DNA of 22,603 bases from CAYMND01 sp964465065 (GTDB lineage: Bacteria; Acidobacteriota; Aminicenantia; UBA2199). The position numbers were made by a program, and so were the translations under genes. The notes under the pieces were generated by a model. The model ran no database searches and was not told the DNA's origin. It saw only the letters and a list, made by a program, of their open reading frames with translations. Below are positions 6,221-13,992 of the stretch, piece after piece. The DNA lies in NCBI GenBank assembly GCA_964465065.1, contig CAYXHZ010000047.1, positions 1 to 22,603 on the forward strand. Direction: 5' to 3'. The stretch's first letter is position 1; every line of letters starts with the position of its first letter.

Positions 6221-6310
6221 CCGACACCCCTCCCCTGAAGGGAAGGGGACAAAAAACCTGCCAGGTTTCTGGTTTTCCAGCCCCCCGTCCTTCAGGAAGG
6301 GGGGAAATGG
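6221..6310. repeat. Cluster of GC-rich REP-like palindromes
   Basis: Three inverted repeats occur close together: CCCCTCCC/GGGAAGGGG (6227-6248), AAACCT-GCC-AGGTTT (6254-6268, perfect) and CCCCCC...CCTTCAGGAAGGGGGG (6281-6304). The first resembles the CCTCACCCC...CCTCTCCCC palindromes common between genes in many bacteria. None is followed by a T run, so they are not obvious terminators, although they could shape mRNA decay between the OPX and kinase genes. Confidence 0.6.
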
Positions 6311-6325
6311 GGGGAAGGTCAAAGA

Positions 6326-6353
6326 CTGGTCACTAGTCACTTGTCACTTGTCA
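6326..6353 (+). repeat. Heptanucleotide tandem array, 4 units
   Basis: CTGGTCA, CTAGTCA, CTTGTCA and CTTGTCA are in phase, followed by a broken unit CTTGAAC. This array belongs to the same family as that at 6117-6179 and ends 35 bp before the co-polymerase start. Confidence 0.9.
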
Positions 6354-6388
6354 CTTGAACCAATCACGAATCATCAAGGAGCTAGCTA

Positions 6389-8422
6389 GTGGAAAATCCA
6401 ATGCCGCAAATGCCCAATACCAGCATCATGCCCATGGATCTTGACGAAGGGATCCACCTGGAAAAATACTGGAGCCTGATCAAGCCCAGGCTGCATCTGA
6501 TCGTCATTCTGGCCCTGGTCTTTGCCGCCGGTGCCTACGTGCGCGTGTCGATGAAGACCGAGATGTTCGTCGCTTCCGGTATGCTGATGATCGAGCCGGA
6601 GGCCAATGTCATCAACCTCACCGGCAATTACCGTTTCGATTACCGCAACGATTACTTCAACACCCAGATCAACATCCTGCAGAGTCCCAGCCTGCAGCGT
6701 CAGGTCTACAACGATATCTTCGCCGACGCCGACCCCAAGACCGCCGTCGGCGGGCAATTCATGATTTCGCCCATCGAGGAGACCCGGCTGATTTCCGTAT
6801 CCTGCGTCTCGCCGCACGGTCCGACCGCCGCCCGCATGGTCAACACCCTGTTCGACCGCTTCGTCGAGTTCAACCTGAGCGTCAAGACCCAGGCCGAGCG
6901 GCAGGCTACCGAGTTCATCACCAAGCAGATCTCCGAGTTGCGCCGCAACCTCAGCCAGAAGGAGACCGAGTTGCAGGATTACGGCAAACGCAAGGAACTG
7001 TTCTACCTGTCTGGACGCGAAAGCACCGTGGTCGAGAAATTTTCCGATCTCAACAAGGCCTTCACCCAGGCCCAGATCGAACGCATCAACCGTGAATCGA
7101 CCTACAGCCAGCTGCGCAGCCTCAAGTACGAGGAATTCCCCGTCGTACAGCAGAATACAGTCATCAACGGCCTCAAGAGCACCTTTTCCAACCTGGAGTC
7201 GGATTATCAGCGCAAGAGCCAGGTTTTCAAGGAAGATTACCCCGAGATGGTGCAGCTGCGTTCGCAGATGGACAGCATCTCGACGCGTATCGAAAAGGAA
7301 ACACGGGAACTGGCCGAGAAGGAACTGGCCGACGCCCGCAGCCTGTACCAGACCTCCCAGGAGAAGGAACGTTCGCTGCAGAGCCTGCTGGACGAGCAGA
7401 AACGCACCGTCACCAGCAGCAACACCGATGCCATTTACTACAAGAGTCTGGAGATCGAGGTGCAGAACATGCGCCTGCTGCTCGACCACCTGATCAAACG
7501 GGAGAAGGAGGCCCTGGTCTCGTCGCGACTGGAAGGTCTGCAGACCAGCAACATCAAGATCATCGACCGGGCCGAGATCCCCAATGCGCCGATGTCGCGC
7601 GGCCGGGCCAAGGCCACCCTGATGGGTTTCTTTCTGGGTGCCGCCTTCGGNNNNNNNNNNNNNNNNNNNNNNNNNNNNNNNNNNNNNNNNNNNNNNNNNN
7701 NNNNNNNNNNNNNNNNNNNNNNNNNNNNNNNNNNNNNNNNNNNNNNNNNNGCCATCCTGCTGTCGACGGCCAAATCGGCGCCGCGGGTGATCAGTTTCTC
7801 CAGCGCCATCCCCAGCGAAGGCAAGACGGTCACCTCGGCCAACGTGGCCATATCCTTTTCACAACTGGGCAAAAAGGTCTTGCTCATCGACGGCGACCTG
7901 CGCAAGCCGCGAGTCCACAAGATATTCGAACTCAAGAACACCATCGGCCTGTCCTCGTTTCTGGTCGGCCGGGCCGAGCTGTCGTCGATCGTTTTCAAGA
8001 CCCATATTCCCAACCTGTTCGCCATCCCTTCCGGACCGATTCCTCCCAACCCGGCCGAGCTGATCGATTCCGAGATGATGGTCTCGACGTTGGAGACCCT
8101 GCTCAAGAAGGTCGATTACATCATCATCGACACGCCGCCCCTGATCGGCATCGTCGATCCCATCCTGCTGGGCAAGCTCGCCGACGCCATGATCCTGGTC
8201 ACCTGGGCCGGCAAGACCAACCGTACCCTGGTCGAGAAGGCCAAGGAGGAGGTCGAACGCTACGGCATCCGTTTGCTCGGCCTGGTGCTCAACCGCATCG
8301 ACTCCAAAGGCGAAAGCTACGGCTACGGGTACAATTACAATTACCGTTACCGCTATTCGTACAAGGATGAAGGTGAGCCGTCAGAGGCCGAACGTCCGTC
8401 TTTTCGCAAGGGCAAAGCATGA
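6389..8422 (+). CDS. Wzz/GumC-type co-polymerase with C-terminal bacterial tyrosine kinase (interrupted by gap)
   Basis: Start GTG 6389 is preceded by AAGGAG (6376-6381) at seven bases. The N-terminal Wzz domain begins HLEKYWSLIKPRLHLIVILA, with a first membrane helix. A long periplasmic coiled coil follows, then the conserved IIDRAEIPNAPMSRGRAK segment before a second helix (MGFFLGAAF) that runs into the gap. After the gap comes a BY-kinase domain: Walker A SAIPSEGKT (around 7805), Walker A' VLLIDGDLRKPR and Walker B DYIIIDTPP (around 8115). The tail has eight alternating tyrosines (8318-8361), the autophosphorylation cluster. These proteins set chain length and drive export in Wzx/Wzy pathways. 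The two halves are in one frame only if the gap length is taken as 100; relatives suggest more sequence is missing. Confidence 0.88.
   Translation: MENPMPQMPNTSIMPMDLDEGIHLEKYWSLIKPRLHLIVILALVFAAGAYVRVSMKTEMFVASGMLMIEPEANVINLTGNYRFDYRNDYFNTQINILQSPSLQRQVYNDIFADADPKTAVGGQFMISPIEETRLISVSCVSPHGPTAARMVNTLFDRFVEFNLSVKTQAERQATEFITKQISELRRNLSQKETELQDYGKRKELFYLSGRESTVVEKFSDLNKAFTQAQIERINRESTYSQLRSLKYEEFPVVQQNTVINGLKSTFSNLESDYQRKSQVFKEDYPEMVQLRSQMDSISTRIEKETRELAEKELADARSLYQTSQEKERSLQSLLDEQKRTVTSSNTDAIYYKSLEIEVQNMRLLLDHLIKREKEALVSSRLEGLQTSNIKIIDRAEIPNAPMSRGRAKATLMGFFLGAAFXXXXXXXXXXXXXXXXXXXXXXXXXXXXXXXXXXAILLSTAKSAPRVISFSSAIPSEGKTVTSANVAISFSQLGKKVLLIDGDLRKPRVHKIFELKNTIGLSSFLVGRAELSSIVFKTHIPNLFAIPSGPIPPNPAELIDSEMMVSTLETLLKKVDYIIIDTPPLIGIVDPILLGKLADAMILVTWAGKTNRTLVEKAKEEVERYGIRLLGLVLNRIDSKGESYGYGYNYNYRYRYSYKDEGEPSEAERPSFRKGKA
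7651..7750. other. Assembly gap (100 N) inside the co-polymerase/kinase gene
   Basis: Exactly 100 N, a placeholder length. The missing part should encode the end of the second membrane helix, the linker and the start of the kinase domain, including the usual EAYRTLRT-like segment, which is absent on both flanks. Confidence 0.98.
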
Positions 8423-9249
8423 GTGGAGCGGCGGAGCATAGTCCCGGCACCGGCTGGATCGATCTGCACTGCCATGTCATTCCCGGTGTGGACGACGGTC
8501 CCCAGACTCTCGACGACGCGCTGGAGATGGTCGCCATGGCGGCCAGGGCGGGTACGGTCCTGATGGTGGCCACGCCGCACCGCAACGGTCCGGTAGCCAA
8601 TATCGACGACAGCGCGACCATCATGACCCGCTTCCATGCCTTGTGCCGGGCCGTGGACGGTGAGGGCATCGCCGTCCGCCTCTTGCCCGGCGCCGAGGTC
8701 TACTGTCGGGAGAACCTGCTGGAGCGTCTCAGCGAAGACCGGACGAACCTGACCCTGGCCGGCAGCGATTATTTCCTTTTGGAGTTTCCACCGGACATCC
8801 TCATTCCCGGTACGGACGAGTTGATCCGCCGGGTCGTGCGCCAGGGACTCATCCCGATCATCGTCCACCCTGAACGCAACGAACAGGTGCAGCACAACCC
8901 GGCCCAGCTTCTGCCTTACATCGAAGCCGGAGCCATGATCCAGCTGACGGCCGGTTCCATCGAGGGTCGCCTGGGCGGCAGCGCCTTGGAATGTGCCAAG
9001 ACGCTCCTGAACCGCAATCTGGTTCACGCCGTCGCCTCCGACTGTCACGATTGCCAGGGCCGCTCGCCGAGACTGGATGGACTGCTCGCTGAGAATCTGC
9101 TGGAAGCCAACCGGGCCGATCTGCTGATGCGTCGCCTGCCGCTGGCCCTCTTGGACAATCAGGCCCCGCCGGACATCGGACCGATCCGTGAAGCGGAAAA
9201 GGCAGGGCTGTCGGGAATTATCGATTGGATACTGAGGAGAATGCGATGA
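8419..9249 (+). CDS. PHP-type protein-tyrosine phosphatase, CpsB/CapC/YwqE family
   Basis: 276 residues. Metal-binding PHP motifs appear in order: DLHCHVIPGVDDGP (residues 15-28; H17, H19 and the Asp pair), ATPHRNG, PGAEVYC, IIVHPERN and ASDCHD. This set is typical of the manganese-dependent tyrosine phosphatases that remove phosphate from BY-kinases in capsule and exopolysaccharide loci. Its ATG overlaps the kinase stop by four bases (ATGA), so the two are translationally coupled and almost certainly form a kinase-phosphatase pair. It acts in the cytoplasm. Length and motif order match the family, and nothing appears truncated. Confidence 0.93.
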   Translation: MSGAAEHSPGTGWIDLHCHVIPGVDDGPQTLDDALEMVAMAARAGTVLMVATPHRNGPVANIDDSATIMTRFHALCRAVDGEGIAVRLLPGAEVYCRENLLERLSEDRTNLTLAGSDYFLLEFPPDILIPGTDELIRRVVRQGLIPIIVHPERNEQVQHNPAQLLPYIEAGAMIQLTAGSIEGRLGGSALECAKTLLNRNLVHAVASDCHDCQGRSPRLDGLLAENLLEANRADLLMRRLPLALLDNQAPPDIGPIREAEKAGLSGIIDWILRRMR

Positions 9250-10625
9250 AGAGAACGAGTCAGGTACGCTGGCTGATCCTGCTGGTCTGGCTGGCCCCGC
9301 TGCCGTTCGGATCGGTGGCCACCTTTTTCGAGCCTTTTTTTTACGCCTGGCTGGCCCTGACGGCCATGGTCATCCTCTGGTCCAACCCCGAAGCCGCGCC
9401 ACAGATACCCTTCGACCGTTGGCTGCGCCGTATCGTCATCGCCATCGGCCTCTTGCTGATCCTGCAGATTCTGCCGCTGCCGCGCTTCCTGATCACACTG
9501 CTGTCTCCGCACCATCAGGTTCTCTACAGTCAGCTACAGAGCAATTCAACCTTCTGGGGGACCTTTTCTCTGGTGCCGGCGGAAACCATCGCCTTTCTGG
9601 CCCGCAACGGCGTTCTGTTTCTGTTCCTGCTGGCCCTGCTCAAACTGCGTCTGGAAAAGAGCGAAATGGTCCGGCTGATCCAGCATCTGGTGCTGTCGGC
9701 CACGGCCCAGGTCCTGTTTGGCGTACTCAAGCTGGCCAACGGCAACCGCAATTTCTTTCTGTTCTTCTACCCCGATGAGAGTGGCGCCTACAGCAGCTTT
9801 CTCACCGGCACCCTGGGCAACCCAGATCACTTCAGCTTCTGGCTGCAGATGACTCTGCCGCTGGCCATCATGCTGCTTCTGTTGCGTCTCAAGGCCATGG
9901 AAACCCGGCAAACCATCCGCCAGCGGTTGATTTCGGTCATCAATGCCGAACGGGGAGTCTGGCTGATGGCCATTCCACCGCTGATTCTGGGTGCCGGCAT
10001 CATCCTCAGCGGCTGTCGGGCCGGCATGCTGGCCATGGTGATCTCCTTTCTGGTCTTTTCCCAGTTGACCTATTATTACCGACGCTCGCGGGTCATCCGC
10101 AAGAAGCTGAAGATCATCTTCATCGGCTTCACTCTGATCGCCTTGTTCATCGGCGTTCAGCAGACCTGGTTCAAGATCCTGGCGACATCCGATGATATTT
10201 CAGGAAGCTCCGGCCGTTTCCTGCGCTGGCCCAACACCCTGGCCATGGTCAAGGATTTTCCCCTGCTGGGCACTGGTTTTGGCACCTATCGTTTCAGCTT
10301 CTACCTCTACGACACCGACGTGTCCGGACGCTGGTCCACCCATGCCCACAACGATTACTTGGAAATCCTCAGCGACGGCGGTCTGGTCGGCCTGGGACTG
10401 TTCATGGCCCTGTTTTTTGTCCTGGGGTATTCGATCATGCGCTTGTGGCTCGACCGTCGCCATCCGGAGATGAAGATGATCGGCATCGGGCTGATCAGCG
10501 CTTTCACGGCGGTGACCATTCACAGCTTTTTTGACTTTTCGCTGCGGATTCCCAGCAACTCGATGGTCTTCGTCATTCTGATCGCTCTGGCCATTCGCAT
10601 CGGCACCTACAAGCGGGAGGCCTGA
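9246..10625 (+). CDS. O-antigen ligase/polymerase-like membrane protein (Wzy_C domain)
   Basis: 459 residues from ATG 9246, which overlaps the phosphatase stop (ATGA) and follows GAGGAGA (9234-9240). An in-frame TTG at 9225 would add seven polar residues and has no comparable ribosome site. There are about ten to twelve hydrophobic segments. The Wzy_C signature is clear: ILSGCRAGMLAM in the middle, then FPLLGTGFGTYRF and a periplasmic loop with HAHNDYLEILSDGGLVGLG (about residues 366-384). The family includes WaaL ligases and Wzy-like polymerases, which share this loop. Beside a Wzz-like co-polymerase and exporter, a polymerase role is favoured, but sequence alone does not separate the two. 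Confidence 0.88.
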   Translation: MKRTSQVRWLILLVWLAPLPFGSVATFFEPFFYAWLALTAMVILWSNPEAAPQIPFDRWLRRIVIAIGLLLILQILPLPRFLITLLSPHHQVLYSQLQSNSTFWGTFSLVPAETIAFLARNGVLFLFLLALLKLRLEKSEMVRLIQHLVLSATAQVLFGVLKLANGNRNFFLFFYPDESGAYSSFLTGTLGNPDHFSFWLQMTLPLAIMLLLLRLKAMETRQTIRQRLISVINAERGVWLMAIPPLILGAGIILSGCRAGMLAMVISFLVFSQLTYYYRRSRVIRKKLKIIFIGFTLIALFIGVQQTWFKILATSDDISGSSGRFLRWPNTLAMVKDFPLLGTGFGTYRFSFYLYDTDVSGRWSTHAHNDYLEILSDGGLVGLGLFMALFFVLGYSIMRLWLDRRHPEMKMIGIGLISAFTAVTIHSFFDFSLRIPSNSMVFVILIALAIRIGTYKREA

Positions 10626-10627
10626 CC

Positions 10628-12244
10628 ATGGCAAAACGACACTTGGGCTTGTACCTGGGCATCACGGCGCTGCTCGTCTATTTTCTGGCCCATACGGCCA
10701 CCGACGCCTTCCTGAGCTTTCACGACGACAAGGGGGGCGACGACTGGTTGCACCGGGCGGCCGTCCTGAACCCCCTGGCGGCAGAGCCGAGAATGCTGAC
10801 GGGCTACGCCTACCTGGAACAGGGGCGCAGGGAAAAACGCAACGACCTGCTCAAGGCGGCCATCGAGCAGTTCACCAGGGCTATCCGTCTCAACCCGTTC
10901 TTCTACCAGGCTCACCTCAACCTGGGCAAGGCCTATTTTCTGCTGTCGGAAAGCGAACCGCAATGGGTGAGCGACGGCATCGTCAGTTTCAAACGGGCGG
11001 CCAACATCCGTGGTGCCAACCTGACCGTGGCCATGGAGTCGGCGCGCTTGATGTTTTCGCTTTGGCCCCTGCTCAAGCCCGAGGATCAGGAATTCACCCG
11101 GAAACTGGTGTTGGGCATCATGCATCGGGTTTCCCAGAAGGATTTCGAAAGCTTGGTCGAATTGTGGGCCCTTTACAACCGCAAGATCGAACTGATGGAA
11201 GAACTGATCGCCCGCCGTCCGGAGTTCAGCAACCTGGTGGCTTCGGCCCTGGCCCGCAACCGCCAGTTCAACGATCAACGGCGCCGCCTGCTCAACACCG
11301 GCGACCACATCCGCTACCAGACTCTCAAGCGTGGCGCCGACGAGGAACTGAATCAGGCCCAGACCGAAAGCAAGCCCGAGGTCTTGCTCAAGTTGTTCAA
11401 AGAACTGGGGCGTGTTTACCGGGGTTATGATCGCTTGATCGGTCAGGAACTGTTTCCGGAAAAGCCGCTCTTGGCCCTGCGCCGCCGGCTGGGGGAACGC
11501 CTGCTGTCCATCTTGGTCGACGAGGAGGGCAAGTGGCGCCCGCTCGCATCCCGCCAATCCGTGGACTTTGTCGTCAGTGAGCTGATCCAGGACTCTTTGG
11601 TCTACGAAGAGGTGTTCGAACTGGAAGAATTTTTGGCCAAGAGCGGCTACTATCAGGAAGGTGATCTCAAGTCGTTCATAGCCCGGCAGCGCATTTTGCT
11701 GCAGACCGCCCGCAACGACCAGGTGATCGACCAGATCGAGACCCTGCAGCGCCAGATGGCTTTCATACGTGAAGATGCCCGGGCGGATATGATCGAATGC
11801 CTGTTCCTGCTCTGCGACGCCTACCGTTCGTCGCGCCTGCTGACCATGGCCGGCAAAGTGCTGGATACCATAGAACCGCTTGCACCGCCGCCGCAGCGTT
11901 TGCTCTGGCAGCGCTACCTGATCGAGAAGGTAATCGCCGTCGAAGCCGATACCACCCTGATCGAGACCTGGCGCGGCCAGTTTGCCTCCAGTCGATTGCT
12001 GACCGTTCAAAAAAACAATCAGAAGTTTGCTGTCTACCTGGACGAAAATCGGGAGATCACCATTTTGCTGGCACCGGAAATCATGGAGAAGGTTCAGTCG
12101 GGCCAGTACAACCTGATTGAACTGTCTGTCGGCGGTAAAATAGTCTGGGACAGTTACCTGAGCGATGAAAACAACATGTTCAAGTATGCCTTTCCAGAAA
12201 ATTTCGAAGGAAAGGAAGTCAATGCAGATATCACGATTTCATGA
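10628..12244 (+). CDS. Membrane-anchored TPR-like helical repeat protein paired with the ligase/polymerase
   Basis: 538 residues; ATG 10628 lies two bases after the upstream stop, with GGGAGG (10615-10620) as ribosome site. A single N-terminal membrane helix (about 6-23, LGLYLGITALLVYFLAHT) would place the body in the periplasm. Residues about 40-125 contain two TPR-like units (LKAAIEQFTRAIRLNPFFYQAHLNLGK is split across them). The following 300 residues are mostly charged helices without a recognised family. The last 80 residues turn to beta-type sequence (YLDENREITILLAPEIM, then LSVGGKIVWDSYL), perhaps a small sandwich domain. O-antigen-ligase genes are often followed by such TPR proteins; a scaffold for the polymerase or ligase is a fair inference, not shown here. 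Confidence 0.8.
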   Translation: MAKRHLGLYLGITALLVYFLAHTATDAFLSFHDDKGGDDWLHRAAVLNPLAAEPRMLTGYAYLEQGRREKRNDLLKAAIEQFTRAIRLNPFFYQAHLNLGKAYFLLSESEPQWVSDGIVSFKRAANIRGANLTVAMESARLMFSLWPLLKPEDQEFTRKLVLGIMHRVSQKDFESLVELWALYNRKIELMEELIARRPEFSNLVASALARNRQFNDQRRRLLNTGDHIRYQTLKRGADEELNQAQTESKPEVLLKLFKELGRVYRGYDRLIGQELFPEKPLLALRRRLGERLLSILVDEEGKWRPLASRQSVDFVVSELIQDSLVYEEVFELEEFLAKSGYYQEGDLKSFIARQRILLQTARNDQVIDQIETLQRQMAFIREDARADMIECLFLLCDAYRSSRLLTMAGKVLDTIEPLAPPPQRLLWQRYLIEKVIAVEADTTLIETWRGQFASSRLLTVQKNNQKFAVYLDENREITILLAPEIMEKVQSGQYNLIELSVGGKIVWDSYLSDENNMFKYAFPENFEGKEVNADITIS

Positions 12245-12278
12245 TCAGGACATGGAATTCTAACCGGTCGGGTTGCCG

Positions 12279-12530
12279 ATGAGAGTGCTATTAGTTGTAC
12301 ATGAAAACTAATCGTATATCGGTCTTTTCCCCTGTGCCTTAAGCTACATCGCTTCTGTATTGAGAAATGAAGGCGTAGATGTACAGATATGGAATCAGGA
12401 TATGTGAGATGATCTTGACATACAAGACCATCTCAATAAAGTACGTTTAGCAAATGAAAATTTTCGAAGTGGCCTGAATTTACCGAAACTATATTTTTAC
12501 TTTTGTTGGCCATTTATCAGTCGATCCTGA
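12279..12530 (+). pseudogene. Decayed N-terminus of a B12-binding radical-SAM-type protein
   Basis: Reading from ATG 12279 gives MRVLLVVHEN, a TAA stop (12309-12311), then SYIGLFPCALSYIASVLRN and EGVDVQIWNQDM, a TGA stop (12405-12407), and a further open stretch to TGA 12528-12530. The first 41 sense residues are a good match to the start of cobalamin-binding radical SAM proteins (pattern: hydrophobic strand, GLFPLGLAYIASVLR-like helix, GHEVxIxNQD). All of it is in one frame, so the damage is two stop mutations plus loss of the rest. The region is much more AT-rich than its neighbours. It follows the polysaccharide operon by 34 bp on the same strand and may once have been its last gene. Confidence 0.72.
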
Positions 12531-12632
12531 AAAAGCGTAAATATCTTGTATTATAGGCATTAAAGGCGTAAAATATTGGCATGAAAATCGCCAAGAAATA
12601 TGGATTGCACAAAAACCCGGCGGTTCGAACGG
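12531..12632. other. AT-rich intergenic sequence between the pseudogene and the M16 gene
   Basis: No gene is seen. It holds TTGTAT (12546-12551), 17 bp, then TAAAAT (12569-12574), which looks like a + strand promoter but would point into the antisense of the M16 gene. No terminator with a T run was found for either flanking unit. Confidence 0.4.
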
Positions 12633-13868
12633 TTACCGGTCTCCCGCTCCGTAACGCAGCTCGGCCGTCTGCTGCACGGAAAAGAATTCCTGCAGAACGG
12701 CGGCGATGTCCTGGTCGTCGACGGCCTCGATATCGGCCGCCATTTCCTGGAGCGACTGGAAAGCGCCGTGGTATAGCCACTGGTTGGTCAGCAGCTGTGA
12801 CCGGGCGACATGGCTCTCCAGGCCCAGAATGGTCGATGCCTTGAGGTGGTCGCGGACCCGTTCCACTTCGTCGGCGCTCGGTGGCAACTGGTGTAAACGC
12901 TGCAGTTCTTCGTTGAGAATAGAACGGTACTGGGTCATCTTTTCGGCCTGAGTGACGGCGAAAATCATCTGCAGTCCACTGTCGCGGTAGTTTTCATAGA
13001 AGCTGTTGACCGAGTAGACAAGGCCGAGGTCTTCGCGCAGGCGCTGGTTGAGGCGGGAGCTCATCCCACCGCCCAGGAGTTCGTTGACCAGCATGTAGGC
13101 GACCCGCCGCGGGTGAGCGACGCGGGGCGCCGGCATACCGATCAGATGGTAGACCTGTTCCAGGGAAGACTGGTCGATATGATGGTTGCCGGATCGGAAC
13201 TCTGGGGCGGGTACCGGCTTGAATCCAACCGGGGTGGCGGCCGGGTTGCGACCGAAAAAGTCTTCGGCCAGTTCCAGCAAACGCCCGTGTTCCAGAGCGC
13301 CGACTGCGGTCAGGATGGCATGTTCGGGGCGGTAACGCAAGCGGTAGAACTCGGTCAGCGTGTTCAGGTCGAGCATGGCCAGACTCCGCTCGTCGCCGGT
13401 GATGGAAGCGCCCAGACTGGATTGTGGGTAGACCTGTTCGTAGAACAGATCGAAAACCTGACTGTCGGGGGTATCGCGCGATTCCCTAATTTCCTGGATG
13501 ACCACCTCCTTTTCCTTGACGAAATCCTGACTGGAGAAGGTGGCGGAAAAAACCAGGTGCGACAGCAGATCGAAGGCGGTTTCCAGGTGATCTGGGATGG
13601 CCTTGGTGTAGAACTGGGTGATTTCCTTGGCGGTGAAGGCGTTCAGATGCCCGCCCATGCGGTCGGAAATCTGGGCGATGCTTTGCTGGCTGTAGCGGGA
13701 ATTGCCTTTGAAGACCATGTGCTCGATGAAATGGTGCAGACCGGCCTGGGCCGGTTCCTCGTCGCGCGAACCGCTGACGATGGTGTAGCTGAGGGCCAGC
13801 GAGGGGAGTTCGCAACGCTTTTCACTGAGAATGGTCAGTCCGCAAGGCAGGATAGTTTTTTCGATCAT
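12633..13868 (-). CDS. M16-family zinc peptidase (insulinase/processing-peptidase type)
   Basis: 411 residues on the minus strand. The inverted zinc motif HFIEH occupies residues 46-50 (in GLHHFIEHMVFKG) and the third ligand is E126 in KEKEVVIQEI, 76 residues after H50, as expected for active M16 enzymes. The C-terminal half has GGGMSSRLNQRLREDLGLVYSV-like sequence (split here as GGGMSSRLNQ and LREDLGLVYSV), the usual Arg/Tyr substrate site of the family. No signal peptide is present, so it is probably cytoplasmic. Length suits the single-unit, roughly 45-kDa subclass found in many bacteria. No Shine-Dalgarno sequence precedes the ATG; a TATAAT box ends five bases before it, suggesting a leaderless transcript. 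Its natural substrate is unknown. Confidence 0.93.
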   Translation of the reverse strand: MIEKTILPCGLTILSEKRCELPSLALSYTIVSGSRDEEPAQAGLHHFIEHMVFKGNSRYSQQSIAQISDRMGGHLNAFTAKEITQFYTKAIPDHLETAFDLLSHLVFSATFSSQDFVKEKEVVIQEIRESRDTPDSQVFDLFYEQVYPQSSLGASITGDERSLAMLDLNTLTEFYRLRYRPEHAILTAVGALEHGRLLELAEDFFGRNPAATPVGFKPVPAPEFRSGNHHIDQSSLEQVYHLIGMPAPRVAHPRRVAYMLVNELLGGGMSSRLNQRLREDLGLVYSVNSFYENYRDSGLQMIFAVTQAEKMTQYRSILNEELQRLHQLPPSADEVERVRDHLKASTILGLESHVARSQLLTNQWLYHGAFQSLQEMAADIEAVDDQDIAAVLQEFFSVQQTAELRYGAGDR

Positions 13869-13873
13869 TGCTT

Positions 13874-13879
13874 ATTATA
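13874..13879 (-). promoter_or_regulatory. Candidate -10 box (TATAAT) giving a leaderless M16 transcript
   Basis: On the minus strand, TATAAT lies only five bases (AAGCA) before the ATG at 13868. With the usual distance from the -10 box to the start of transcription, RNA would begin at or within a base or two of the ATG. No good -35 box is seen at the proper spacing. Confidence 0.5.
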
Positions 13880-13914
13880 TCATGGACACAGACCGTTGCC
13901 GCCCTGAAAGTGTA

Positions 13915-13943
13915 TTGTACAAACGGTCGGTCTGGCGTAAAAT
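13915..13943 (+). promoter_or_regulatory. Candidate promoter for the S9 peptidase
   Basis: TTGTAC (13915-13920) and TAAAAT (13938-13943) are separated by exactly 17 bp. The -10 box matches at five of six positions, the -35 box only at three. The inferred start near 13950 leaves a leader of about 43 bases containing GGAGG (13981-13985). Confidence 0.5.
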
Positions 13944-13992
13944 GGTTGTCGAGATCATACAAGGACTTTACAGACAATATGGAGGCATCACA

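Noticed and set aside
3993..6353. CRISPR array
   Set aside because: The repeats are 7 bp, directly abutting and without spacers, and no cas genes are present.
10607..12010. Long minus-strand open frame opposite the TPR-like gene
   Set aside because: No domain or ribosome site was recognised. The + strand frame has a good start, operon spacing and sensible protein features.
12405..12407. TGA in the radical-SAM-like relic as a recoded (selenocysteine) codon
   Set aside because: A TAA stop lies upstream in the same frame, the position is not a catalytic Cys site and the rest of the protein is missing, so decay explains it better.
12581..12844. Small + strand frame starting MKIAKKYGLHKNP with a promoter-like sequence upstream
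   Set aside because: Most of it is antisense to the M16 gene and Arg/Pro-rich, there is no clear ribosome site and no family was recognised.
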